This document shows, in pieces, positions 34,103 to 44,570 of a DNA stretch of 64,000 nucleotides. Origin of the DNA: Lepeophtheirus salmonis (Eukaryota > Arthropoda > Copepoda > Siphonostomatoida > Caligidae); contig NC_052135.2 in NCBI RefSeq assembly GCF_016086655.4, positions 51,633,671-51,697,670 on the forward strand, in the 5' to 3' direction. Made by a program: the position numbers and the translations under genes. A model generated the notes under the pieces. The model made no database searches. It saw only the letters and a program-made list of their open reading frames with translations, and was not told where the DNA came from. Position 1 is the first letter of the stretch, and each line of letters opens with the position of its first letter.

Positions 34103-34933
34103 AATCTCATCAAAGAGAATGAATATATATGATTTGCTTTTTATAAAGGTTACTAGAATAGAAAAGAGACATTCTAAAGGTATGTACAGGGCTCTAATCA
34201 AACCCCAGTAGTATTTATCTGTCTATTAATGGCATGTAGCTTTAGCTAGCCTCTTAAGTAAACCCCTTATCACGGCACTGATTCGATAACACTTTCAAAA
34301 ATTCAAATCCCACTCTCCCTTCATGTCAACCAACGCACAAATTATCAGACTAAGCCCCTATTTGAAGATATCCTCGTTCATTACTTCTATTCGATAAGCA
34401 AAAAATAATGCGTTTATTCATAGTTTTCTTTCCGTCCATTGTTTTTTTTTAACAAAACAACGACCACGTCATCAATTTTTGTTCAAACTTGGTTGACTAC
34501 CAAAGAACTCCCCTCCTAGAGCTAATACAGATGACGTAGTACTTTCGTGACAAATGCAAATTTGTCTTCCCTTTGAAGAATTGATATTGAAAATGAGTAG
34601 TTAGTTATAAATTAATTCAAGTTATTCTCAGCTCTCCTTAGAAGAAATAACTATATTTTCTAGGGAAATTTGTTTGTAAAAATATATATATATATATATC
34701 AAGGAATCATGATTTCACCCCATATTTTGTCCTGGGATAGAAGATGTCTTCGTAGAACTAGTAAATTGTAACGATTAAATAAACGCCTAAATGAACGATT
34801 GGAAAGATATTTCCCCTTTTTTTTTCCTTCAGGAGCACAAAAATTAACAAAAAGTATGAAGGTTGCTTATTTTTAGAGATTCTAATAGTATAGTCCGTCG
34901 TTATATTTAAAAAAAATGATAATTTACATGGTA
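34103..34933. other. No gene; AT microsatellite
   Basis: An (AT)n run lies at about 34683-34700. No coding signal; the minus frame 34758-34943 lacks motifs. Confidence 0.5.
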
Positions 34934-35155
34934 ACCCGGACAATTTGAAAAATGTTTCGGAGGAGAGGAGCTAAGCTGTATTGGCAGTTCATTAAGTAAG
35001 CTGCACGCACCTATGAGATGAAGGATATAAACACAAAGCCCACTCAACATCTAAAAATGATGTAGGTAAGAATAAAAGGGATGTGGATCCTCAATTCTAA
35101 TCTGAGTCCAAAAGGTCTTACAATTATAAATAGAGATGCTAATTTTGAGCAATTA
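34934..35155 (+). repeat. CTGACAATTTGA repeat family, copy
   Basis: GGACAATTTGAAAAATGTTT, GGAGGAGAGGAGC, AGATGAAGG, TCCTCAATTCTAATCTGAGTC, AAGGTCTTACAATTATAA. It is followed closely by a second copy at 35187 with the same order of blocks, so these two are in tandem. Confidence 0.65.
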
Positions 35156-35186
35156 CAGGTATATTAAAAAAACGAAAATCAACATG

Positions 35187-35730
35187 GTAACCCTGACAAT
35201 TTGAAAAAATGTTTTGAAGGAGAGCAGCATAGCTTTTATGACGTTTGTTTATGTCAGGTATAAGCAGCTGTGACGAAGGGGAGAAGGAAATAAACAAGGA
35301 CATTAGAAAAAAATACTCCGATGTCAGTCCTCAATTCTACACTGAGTCTAACAAGGACTTACAATCATAACTCCACAACAAATCCTCAAAATTACTCTCT
35401 GTCCATTAGGAGCACACAAAAATGTCCAATAAGTTGTCTTTAATTATATGAAGTAGAAAACTAAGTTTACTCTTCAGAAATAAAAAATAACAGCAGCATC
35501 ACAGGAAAAGAATAATTACTCATCCGTTGGCCAACTCCAAAAAATGGGCCAGCTAAAAAATTCACCCGATTTATATGACAACTTATAGTTCCATAACAAA
35601 TCCTCAAGTTACTTTCCAAATTTCACGGTCTATTGATTATATTTTAACTTATTTTTCGCTATTCAAAGATAAAAGAGTAATGATGACAGCTTTGATAAAT
35701 AAATAATTCTTTTGAGGTAGCAATTTAAAA
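35187..35730 (+). repeat. CTGACAATTTGA repeat family, longest copy
   Basis: This starts GGTAACCCTGACAATTTG and includes GAAGGAGAGCAGC, GAAGGGGAGAAGGAAATAAA, CAGTCCTCAATTCTACACTG, CTCCACAACAAATCCTCAAA, GTCCATTAGGAGCAC and, after an insertion-like segment, TAATGATGACAGCTTTGATA. Diverged partners: 25336, 26888, 34934 and, reversed, 51335. No reading frame is shared; probably a non-autonomous element. Confidence 0.65.
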
Positions 35731-36872
35731 AAAAAAAAGTAATCTTCAATTATCCCATTTTTTAAGCCCCTGCTCATTTTCTACTCAATCTTTATACCTG
35801 CATATTATAACATAGACACCTTGTGAATGCTTCTTGTTGGAGAATATAAAATAAGCCGTGTAAATATCAGAGATTCGTTGATGTTTTTTAAAGCCAAAAT
35901 GACTTAAAATCAATAATGATTGTGAGGTATATTTATGTATGCCATTAGAGATCAAATGTGACAATGTGTTTTTTCTTTACAACAGTAGGATTAGGTTGTA
36001 GTTGTCATTTATGTTGTTAATATAAAAAAATAGTGAAACATGTCACGGATTTAAGACCAGTATTATATTAATATTAGCTATCCATAAATCTTGCAAAAAA
36101 ATTATTAGAGAAAGAGAAAGTGCTTACAGACAAAATATGAAATACTTCTTTTTATTGATTATTATTTCATTCCACGTCTAATTGATGATCGTGTACTGGA
36201 CGTGACAGCATAATTGGCCTTTTCCCATAAGTAATTAAACTAGTGTTATAAATAAAAAGAGTTTTATTTTTTGTTTCTAAATAAATTTACATAGTTTTGA
36301 AAGTCATATTAAATAGGTGACGTCCCATATTCTCCATACATAAAAAAAATGTCTTCTTTTCTTGTTTATCTTTAAATAACTTTTTATTGAGAGATTTTAG
36401 AAGGGTATTTAGTTCATACAAAAAGATGCCAAATTAATTTAACACCATATCTTATTTTATAAAAGTGGAGGATGAGGGGGGTTAGATAATTAATCTAGGG
36501 CAATTTTTGCAAAGGTATGAAAATATTAGTTTTTTTTAATATATCCGGTTTCAATTATATGATTTGAACAAACCGTACAATTTAAAGATTATTTTATGAC
36601 ACTAAATCCTATGACATCAATTTCAGCTTTTTAGCAAAATTATAAGTAGAATTATTAGCGTTCCTAGATTTTTATGATTTCAAATTATGAAAAAGAATGA
36701 AAAATACCGTTTTTTGTATATTATAAATTGAAGCAATGAATTGATTTTTATAAATCGCACCAATAAAAACTCAGGAACTAAATTGCAATAAGTTTAGTTT
36801 GTTAAAATAATGTGTGAAACCATTTTTGGGAATATTTATATATATATATATATTCGTATGTTGTAGCACTTG
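35731..36872. other. AT-rich stretch, no gene seen
   Basis: An (AT)n run at about 36838-36852. Nothing else supported. Confidence 0.5.
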
Positions 36873-37800
36873 TACGGAGTGGTCTATTATAATCTGAGCA
36901 CTTTGAATATTAAACTTAAAATATATATGATTTATTAATTAATAATAGTATTTCAACAAAATTAATACTATAAATAGATTTGTGTCTGAGCTCTCTTAAT
37001 CATTAAGGTAGCGGCAATGAGGACGTATAGTTGGCGGCGGATGTCCTTTCATAGATTTAGTCCTCTGTTATTGTGTCCTAGTACTGGCTGACAGTGGTTT
37101 TGAGGGATTCAGAAATTGAATAACGGACACTGCAAGCCTTCTACTCAACATGCACCCTCAATGAGGACATATAGTTGGGGGTGGAAGGCCTTTCATAGAT
37201 TTAGTCCTCTGTTATTGTGTGTAAGCCTTCTACTCAATATGCCTCCAAAGGTGTAGTACAGGGGATTGGAATCAGGGCTATAGGGAGAGCCAAAAGTGTC
37301 AAAAGAGAGATCAAAGGAACTCCAAATACTCATTCAAAGTTCTTGCAAAGTATGAGATGGGTTTCTTTCATTGCTGGTGTCAAAAGTGGCTTTTCATCCT
37401 CACAAGGTTGTTTCCACCAACTTTTTTGATTGCTCTCTAGACAGTCTGGAGTGAAACCCCAAGATCTTTTGCATGGGCATTGGTCCCTCAAGGACTTTGG
37501 CCGAGGCTGTTTTCTTTTACTCCTCTGGATCCAGTTTGGACTTTTTGATATCCCTTATTCTTCTCTGATGTTTTCGGAATCGCAGATGCCGTAGACGGTG
37601 GTCCTGGAGACACTCAACTGCTGTGAGTGCGCGAAGGGAAATTCTATTCATATTTTAGACGTGTACGTAAGCTAGAGATCTGATTTTTGTTTGTTTTGTT
37701 ACTATTTTTTTAGCCGCGAATATATGGAAATATGAGTGAATTTCAATCATTTATTAATGATTGAATTAGTAAGTGTTCATATTTCAATGCCCACCCGGTA
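36873..37800 (-). mobile_element. Mariner-like element, family 1 copy E with internal duplication
   Basis: Both ends are present: TACGGAGTGGTCTATTATAA at the left and CAATGCCCACCCGGTA at the right. The interior aligns with copies A and F (CTCACAAGG, CTGGAGTGAAACCC). A segment is duplicated inside: 37015-37076 and 37159-37220 both read CAATGAGGAC(G/A)TATAGTTGG..TTAGTCCTCTGTTATTGTGT, and CTTCTACTCAACATGC / CTTCTACTCAATATGC recurs after each. Coding potential is lost. Confidence 0.8.
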
Positions 37801-38516
37801 TCTCAAGTTATACTGTATCTTTGTGTCTACTATTTTCCATAGCTAACGTTCATTGCCACAGACTTAATATTTTAATTTACTACAGCTTCGTCATGCCAAA
37901 CTTTAAATCGCAATCCCTTTGTCGTCTATCAAAATGAATTTATACCATCATCTTAAATTCCTTGTTCTTATGTTTTCAATTTAAAAATTATACCAATACT
38001 AATTTTCGCACCGGAACCGAACAATGCACCCTACATACTCCCTCGATGATTTATGCAAAACGCCTCGGAAACTTCATAAATGTGGCTTGTTATTTCATAC
38101 ATATAAAAATATGAATATAATATTTATCAGGGAGTACCTTACACAGTGGTCCCTGTATACAGGCTTGATCCAAACATTGATTGCAAACATCCTAATACTT
38201 ACAACTAATTCATCAGTTTAGAATATTCTTTGTATTTAGTCCTTATTATATATACATGTTATGGACAATTGAGTGGTCATTTTACGTTCATTAACATTCT
38301 CAGGTGAAATGTTTGTGAGTATTTTGTTAGTTAAACAATTCATAGCAAACAATAATTAAACAATTTATTATTAAGGATTTGATTATGATACCATTTAATT
38401 ACAAGGAATTTTTTTAATTTTGTGCACTTTGATTGATATATATTGTGTTCGGACAATCAAACTATTGCATGATAAAAATTGTCATGAGAGACCCAATTTT
38501 ATTTTACAAAATATAC
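37801..38516. other. No gene seen
   Basis: The frame at 38024-38221 shows no motif. Nothing supported. Confidence 0.45.
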
Positions 38517-38745
38517 CTCGGCCAACAGGTTGTGCATGTGTAAAGCTGGTCCCTAAGGGGAATAAGAGCCGATTGCCGCCGCTATCTTGAGTATAAAGAC
38601 CCCTTCTTATATAATCTAGTACATCCCGGTCCCTGAGTTATGCAAGCAGTCCACAAGGTGGGTCATTGCCCACCACCACCGCTTCCTTGAGCATTAAGGA
38701 TCCCTTTTAATATTTATAATACACCTCAGCCCACTGTTTTTATAA
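38517..38745 (-). repeat. Degenerate tandem repeat locus 2 (inverted relative to locus 1)
   Basis: On the minus strand it reads GGGCTGAGGTGTATTATAAA, AATGCTCAAGGAAGCGG, GTGGACTGC, GACCGGGATGTA, ACTCAAGATAGCGG, GCCGAGGTATATTTTG. This is the same vocabulary and spacing as 10722-11190. About two units. Confidence 0.55.
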
Positions 38746-39539
38746 GTGAACTCCTAGTTAAAAAACTTGGATCAAAACTACCATTCCATCGTGAATTTTC
38801 CACATTGCCCGTCAACATGTATGTTTAACATCGTCTTGTCATTAAATAATACCTCAAATTTTTCATAACTTAATAAGTATGATACTTACGAGATAAAGAA
38901 TAGTTGGTATGAAACTACTGTATTATTTCGGTTCTTTATTCTTTCTTTTTTATTTGGAAAACTTACTGAACACAATAAAATAAAGGTAACAACATAAAAA
39001 ATGTTTGCAATTTCGGAAAAAGCTTATAACATTTTTAATTTTAATTTTGATCTGTTTGAAAAAAAAAAATACCTTGTCTCGTTCCACATTTTATTTTTCT
39101 ATTGATAAGGATTAGTATTTAATTATGATGTATTAGTTTATTCATTCAACTGTTTCCTAATTATGTATGTTCTAGTAGATAATGAATACTTTTGATTATT
39201 TATTATGACCAACATAAATTGTGTATAATTTGTGGAGACTCTTGAGTGAAAATTTTGTGAAAAATACTAACAGATCAGGTTACATTAAAGCAAACTTCTT
39301 GATGACGTAGTAAAAAAATGTTTATTTATATCCATATCCGTCGAAGAGATTTTTTTCTTTTTTGACGGGTGAAGATCTACCCAATGAAACTTAAAGAAAT
39401 ACTCACAACTCGAGCTGTGATAGGATTTTTTTTACAAAGGTAAGACTGTGTTTCATTCTAATAATCATTTGAAATTGTTTTTATTAATAAATAGTGACTG
39501 TATTTACGAGGATGACAAAATGGAAGTCAAAAAACTTCT
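38746..39539. other. No gene seen
   Basis: AT-rich without recognisable content. Confidence 0.5.
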
Positions 39540-40035
39540 TATACTGAAAATACTTGCCCACCAGAAGACCCCAAACCAAGATATCCAAAAACCTTAAGAT
39601 CAGCCTGTCGTCCACGTATGGCATTAAAAAGTGATTGGAAATCTAATGAACAGTCGCGTAAAAATCTGTTCTAGGTCGAAAACGAACTCTAAGAACAAAG
39701 ACCATGATTATTCGTGTCAAAAATCGCCTTATTAGAAATGGCCAAGAATGGGAGTGTGAACTTGGGACCAAAATCAAGAGCAAGGAGGAAGAAACATCTA
39801 ATTACGATTGCCTAAGAAAAATAGGATTTCAAGAGCCAAGGTTCTTGCAAATGGGTCCAAGAACATTTGGCCTCTCTGGGCCTTCATATTAATCCTTCGG
39901 ATTATTTCATATAGGTAAAGATAGAAGGAGTAAAAAATAGCTGCTAATCTGTTCGCTGGCGTCTTGAGGCTGTTGTTGCTTGTAAAAAAGAGCTTATTGA
40001 ATAAAAAATATAGTGGATGAGCTAAAGCTTAGTCA
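39540..40035 (+). mobile_element. Tc1/mariner transposase remnant, internally deleted
   Basis: GRKRTLRTKTMIIRVKNRLI near 39675 fits the GRPRT.RT..MIKRVK.R..RN linker between the two HTH domains. Farther on, LGLHINPSDYFI (compare SPDLNPSDY.IW) and, after a stop, SVRWRLEAVVACKKELIE (compare C.SFR.RLEAVVAA.G..IE) mark the C-terminal half. The first two catalytic Asp regions are deleted. The 62-codon frame at 39704 belongs to this relic. Confidence 0.65.
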
Positions 40036-40059
40036 GGGAGCGCTCTAGAGACTAAATTA

Positions 40060-40125
40060 CTCCATGGCTCAATGGTTATCTCTACAAATTTAGGGTTGAA
40101 ATCCCAAGCATTTTTAGCGTGTTGT
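40060..40125 (+). other. tRNA-like A box and B box pair (tRNA-derived relic?)
   Basis: TGGCTCAATGG (40065-40075) fits an RNA polymerase III A box, and GGTTGAAATCC (40094-40104) fits a B box with two changes. A T run follows at about 40116. The boxes are about 15 bp closer than in a normal tRNA and no cloverleaf can be drawn, so at most this is a deleted tRNA or tRNA-derived SINE fragment. Confidence 0.25.
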
Positions 40126-41340
40126 TGGAAATCTGAATAATGTTTGTTTTATTTTCAATTTTTTTTCATTAATATTTTATTCTTGATGAGAGAGCATCCA
40201 AGTATCTGCAAATGTTCTCAAGAAAAACAGAGAGTACCAATAAGAGTTTGCTGGGTATTATTTATTTATGTATTAATATAAACAAGAGTGTTTGTTCTTG
40301 GACGCTTAATTACTCCAGTCAATGTTGGATACTAGCGCAAGTAATGATAAACTAAGAATTTACATCAAATATGAATCAAGTGTATGATAAACACAACACA
40401 ATACAAACACATTTCAGTCTCTGGGATGGATAAACACGAGTGATAAGACAATTAATCAGAATCGACAATCGGTTTTTTTTTTTACTGTAATCGGGATCGA
40501 GAAAATAATTTTTAATTTACAATTCAAATTCTTATTTATTACAAGTATTTAATTATTTATTACTTTTCCAAGTTATGAAAAAATAACCATAACTATATTT
40601 TTTGAAAAAATATTCAAATTTGAAATTTAATTTAATTTTTCAATTTTTTTTTTCAAATTTTTATCAAAAATATTTAATATCTGGTTTTATTTACTAGATA
40701 TTTTATACTTAAGTTTAAATTTTGTAATTTTTTTCCACAAAATTTAATTTCTTGAGAATAACCATGGGTTTTTGAAATTTTTTTCATTTATTATTATTTA
40801 AAATGTTAAAGAATTGGAATCAGCATCTGGAATTTTCACTAGAATAGTATTAGAATCAGCAATGGGATTTTTTGGGAATTGTCCGATGACTAATAAACAC
40901 CCTAGGGAAGCAACGTGAGTTAACTGCTGTGTTGTGAGTATTCAGTTGTATCTATAAAACCGACAAACATTAAGCCTATCATTCACCATCCATCAAGCTA
41001 TATCTTATTCCATATAACCCAGAACAAAATAGTAATATATATACTGATAAAAAGTTTATTAAATCGTTAAGCATTTACATTATCCAAAAAATAAACTAAA
41101 AAGTCCTTGTTTGGTTATGTAGAATTATATTCCAAAAATATAATACCATAAAATGTGAAATGAATTCTTATAAACATATCAAAAGGAATAAATACTTATT
41201 TAAAAAATTAAAAACATGTTTCCTGCTTTTTATGTTTATTTTTCCTCATAAGTTGAATGACTTTTTTTTAAACAAAGTCAAATAATAAAAAAAAGGAAAA
41301 ATTAAACTAATTATTTAAAAAAGTTTTATTATATAATAGC
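40126..41340. other. AT-rich stretch, no gene seen
   Basis: 40550-40800 has AAATTTTTTTGAAAAAAAT-like runs resembling, inverted, the interior of the MITE at 32526. No coding signal. Confidence 0.4.
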
Positions 41341-41720
41341 TTGATTGATTCCTTAGAAAAGGTTCAAGCCATGTTTGTGTCGTTTTTTCTTTCATTGGGA
41401 GATAACGAGAACTACGAATGCAAAATCAAAAGACTTGGCCTCATCCCTTTGTCGCATAGATGTGCAATTAAAGATATTATTACATTACACCAAATTTTGA
41501 GTACAAAGATGAACCTATCTCCCCCAACCTGGATACTAAATAAAGGCCACAAAACGAGACTCTCCATTCAAAACACAATCTACCTACCAAAACCAAAGAT
41601 TGGCATTTGTAAGAATATTTTCTATTACAGATATATTATTCTTTGAAACAAAATACCCTTTTGCTTTTGCCAGGGAAGTGAGGCTGACCTCAAGCAATTT
41701 TTAGTAAATTCTTTTTTTGT
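41341..41720 (+). mobile_element. Non-LTR retrotransposon: reverse transcriptase C-terminus
   Basis: The plus frame from 41341 reads LEKVQAMFVSFF, then YECKIKRLGLIPLSHRCAIK, DIITLHQIL, RLSIQNTIYLPKP, and after a stop WNKIPFCF and ADLKQFLVNSFF. This order (LE.VQ..FTRF, Y..RLK.L.L..L..RR...D...., N.LP......, L..FK..L..F) is the conserved tail of Jockey/CR1-like reverse transcriptases. The fingers and palm domains are absent (5'-truncated, as usual for LINEs). The clade is not certain. Confidence 0.65.
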
Positions 41721-42239
41721 GTGACACTTTCTTCCCCTTTTCAATGTCACGTTTTTTTACGTTTTTGTCTTTTATATTTTAATATTTGTATTATAAATCC
41801 ATCACTATTATTAAGAAGGATAATTTTTATATTTTATAAATAAGTCGACCTTTATCAGCTTTGTTATTCGCCGCTGTTCGGGGAAAAAAATGTATATATA
41901 TATATGTTTATACTTTTTTTATACAAGGAAATTCGCATTTTTTTAACAACATGTCGTTTTATATGAGTCCACCATTCAGTGCCGGTCCAAGCTGTTATTA
42001 CACCCTAGCAAACCCTGTCCAAAAAAAGTAAAGTTGACAAAAAATCCAAATAAGATATTCATTAAGGCGACACACACAGTAATACAAATAAATACCAATG
42101 ATCAAAACAAATAATATAATATCCTAATATAGAAATGGTGTTTAATAATAGATGGTACTATATTTTTTAAATTCACCTCATTTTCAGTTATTGCCAACCC
42201 TGGAAAGACAGCTGTCAAAATTTCATGACAAACTGTTCT
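41721..42239. other. No gene; probably LINE 3' end and flank
   Basis: No open frame. It follows the retrotransposon tail and may include its 3' UTR. Confidence 0.35.
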
Positions 42240-42690
42240 TTATTTTATGAGCTATTTCAATAGCTTGAAGAGTGTTACAGGGACTATGTTCCATCAGAAA
42301 CAACAATTACCACGTTGGTTTGCTGACTTCAAACGTGGTCGTAGAGACACCAATGATACAAAACACAGTGTACGTCCAAATGAGGCGGTAGCACCATACA
42401 ACATCAAAAAATCGTTTGGAATGATCAGAAAATGAAGTTGCTTATCAGTTAACTGATATCGTAAAAATATCTTGAGAACGTGTTGCCCTTATATTGCATG
42501 AGTATTTATCCATGGGAAGCTCTGTTCAAAGAAGGTGCCACATTTGCTCACTATGGACCAAAAACAAAAACGTGCAGATGATTCTGAGCAGTGTTTGGTA
42601 ATGTTTAACGGTCAAACTGAAATTCTTGCATCGGTATGAAACGCGGATCACTTCACTCCAAAATCAAAACGATCATCATCTGAGTGAACA
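42240..42690 (+). mobile_element. Mariner (DD34D-type) transposase fragment
   Basis: QLPRWFADFKRGRRDTND then RPNEAVAPYNIKKS follow mariner's KWFA.FK.GR....D....GRP.E.VT.ENI.K. In other frames LHEHLSMGKLCSKKVPHLL and TMDQKQKRADDSEQCLVMF follow, the linker before the first catalytic Asp. It breaks off near 42690. Confidence 0.75.
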
Positions 42691-42869
42691 GAAAGTCTTA
42701 GTTGGACTCAAAGTGTAATTGAGAATCAACATTGGAGTAGTTCTTGCCTTTTGGAATTTTTATTTCCTTCCCCTGCATTGACAGATAAGTTGATTCCTTC
42801 CAAATTGATGAAGTAAACAACAATAAACATTTCTCAAATCTTTCTTCCTGAGTCAGTAAGAAGCAAAAA
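42691..42869. other. Spacer between two mariner relics
   Basis: No terminal repeat of either neighbour is visible, so the left end of the next element could lie here. The minus-strand 137-codon frame at 42698-43111 is a shadow of the plus-strand transposase. Confidence 0.35.
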
Positions 42870-43939
42870 GGCAGAGGATCTAATACCTTCTGGATGCCAA
42901 AATTGAGGTAGCAGAGATTATGGACACTGCGAAGTGCTCCATTTATGAAAAAGGATGGAAAAGACCTCTCAAGGAAAGAAGAAAGTGGGGGACACAGCTT
43001 GAAAAGGGATTCTGAGTTTCTGGGGAACTTGAAGTAGAAGATCAAGGACGACCCCTCAAAATCCATTAATCGCCTCTCTAACGAGTTTAACGTGGACGAG
43101 GGAACAATCAAGAGGGATGTGAAGGAGGATTTAGGGCTGTCCTCTTACACAAGGACCCCACGCCACCTGTTGACGGACACTCTGAAGGAAATGATACTGT
43201 AGAGGTGCAAGAAAGTTCGTGAGTGGATCAAAAGAATAAAATAAAAAATTTCACTGACGAGAAGATTTTCACTGTGGACCACGTCCAAAGCCATCAAAAC
43301 AACCGTTGGCTAGGGGGATCACCAGAAGAGGTCAAGGGAGTGTTCTGTACAAAACATCCGGCCCAAAAAATGGTCCTGAGGGGCGTGGTGTCTGACGGCA
43401 AGAAAATGCCTCCCTTCTTTTTTAAAGCTGGGGAGAAAATTGGCCAGGAGGCGTACTACAAGGTGGCGAGGCTCACCATACTGCCATGGCTCAAGGCTAC
43501 CTACCTAGTGGACAACTATGTGGGGACCCAAAATGGTGCATCCTCACACACATCGGCCAAATCCCACAAGTTCTGCGCCTACAACATGGCTGATTTTCGG
43601 CACAAGGACATGTGGCCCTCATCTTCGCCGGATTTGAACCCATTGGAGTTTGCTGTGGGGGCACTTTCGAGAGAGATACTAACTTGACATCTCACCTGAA
43701 CGTGGACTCTCTGAAGGCCGCCATTGTGAAGGAGTGGAACAACATGTCTGAGAAGTTCATCGTCAACTCCTGCAAGGCTTTCCGCCGCCTTGTGGAAGCT
43801 GTGATTGCGGCTGAGGGGGACCATATTGAGTGAACATGTTCACAAAGGTCGTGTCTCAAAGTTTTGTTCACAAAAATCGAAATTGTTGATATTTTTCTAA
43901 AATCAGTCATTCAGTCCACGTTTTACTTCCGAACCCTGT
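42870..43939 (+). mobile_element. Best preserved mariner-like element, family 2 copy 2
   Basis: VAEIMDTAKCSIYE near 42900 is the first HTH; INRLSNEFNVDEGTIKRDV near 43065 the second, ended by TAG near 43199. From 43223 one frame is open for 154 codons: NFTDEKIFTVD (first catalytic Asp), HPAQKMVLRGVVSDGKKMPP, VARLTILPWLK, GTQNGASSHT (second Asp is Asn) and SPDLNPLEFAVG. A frameshift follows, and 43690-43833 gives HLNVDSLKAAIVKEWNN with FRRLVEAVIAAEGDHIE and a stop. I count 37 residues between the second and third catalytic positions. The right end ACTTCCGAACCCTGTA is a terminal repeat that matches the inverted end at 2501. The left end was not found. Inactive as written. Confidence 0.85.
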
Positions 43940-43944
43940 ATACT

Positions 43945-44570
43945 TAAAGGGTGTACAAAAAGTCCGTGCCAAATATTATTTTCGAAAAAAAAAGTATTGA
44001 AAGAAAATTATGCATTTAATTTCCAATATTCCTTTCAAAATTTTATCGAAAACTTATCCGTTGGCAGTAATTCAAGCCTCAATCGTGACATAAACTTCTC
44101 ACACATATATTTCACAGTGACATTGGTCATGTTGTTTCACTCTCTGGCCAGAGATACCTAATTTTCATCAACATTGGGATGGTAACCAACCCAGCCCTTG
44201 GACTTCACGGTCCTTCACATAAAGCAATCAAAGGGATTAAAAATTGGCAAATATGGTGGTGAAAATCTCAGTTCTTTGAGTATTTTCTTACATCTTTCAA
44301 GTCTTTTCTTACATTATTAGGCTTTCAGCTTTTGAACTACATACAACAATGACCTAGATCTTGTCTCAAGCGTCAATGCATGCAACATATTCTTTCTTAG
44401 CTCATCCATGATTTCACAATTTGTTTGCTTATTAAGATAAGACGGAACTAAGGTTCACAAATAAATGCTTTTACGTTCACGCAACTAATTTATTCTTGAG
44501 AAATGAACAATTTTAAATTTACATTACTTTTTTCTGCTTGAAATAATTGTCACGGACTATTGGTCTATGC
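43945..44570 (-). mobile_element. Tc1/mariner relic, family 7
   Basis: GGGTGTACAAAAAGTCCGTG near 43949 and GTCACGGACTATTGGTCT near 44551 look like diverged terminal inverted repeats. Between them the minus strand reads LPIFNPFDCFM (compare SPDLNPLDYF.W), YHPNVDEN and NNMTNVTVKYMCEKFMSRLK (compare W..M....V...C..FR.RL). Immediately right of family 2 copy 2. Confidence 0.6.

Noticed and set aside
34683..34700. AT run as a possible CRISPR-like or regulatory array
   Set aside because: A simple dinucleotide microsatellite; no spacers or repeats of CRISPR type anywhere in the window.
42698..43111. 137-codon minus-strand open frame
   Set aside because: It lies antisense to the mariner N-terminal region read on the plus strand and has no motif of its own.
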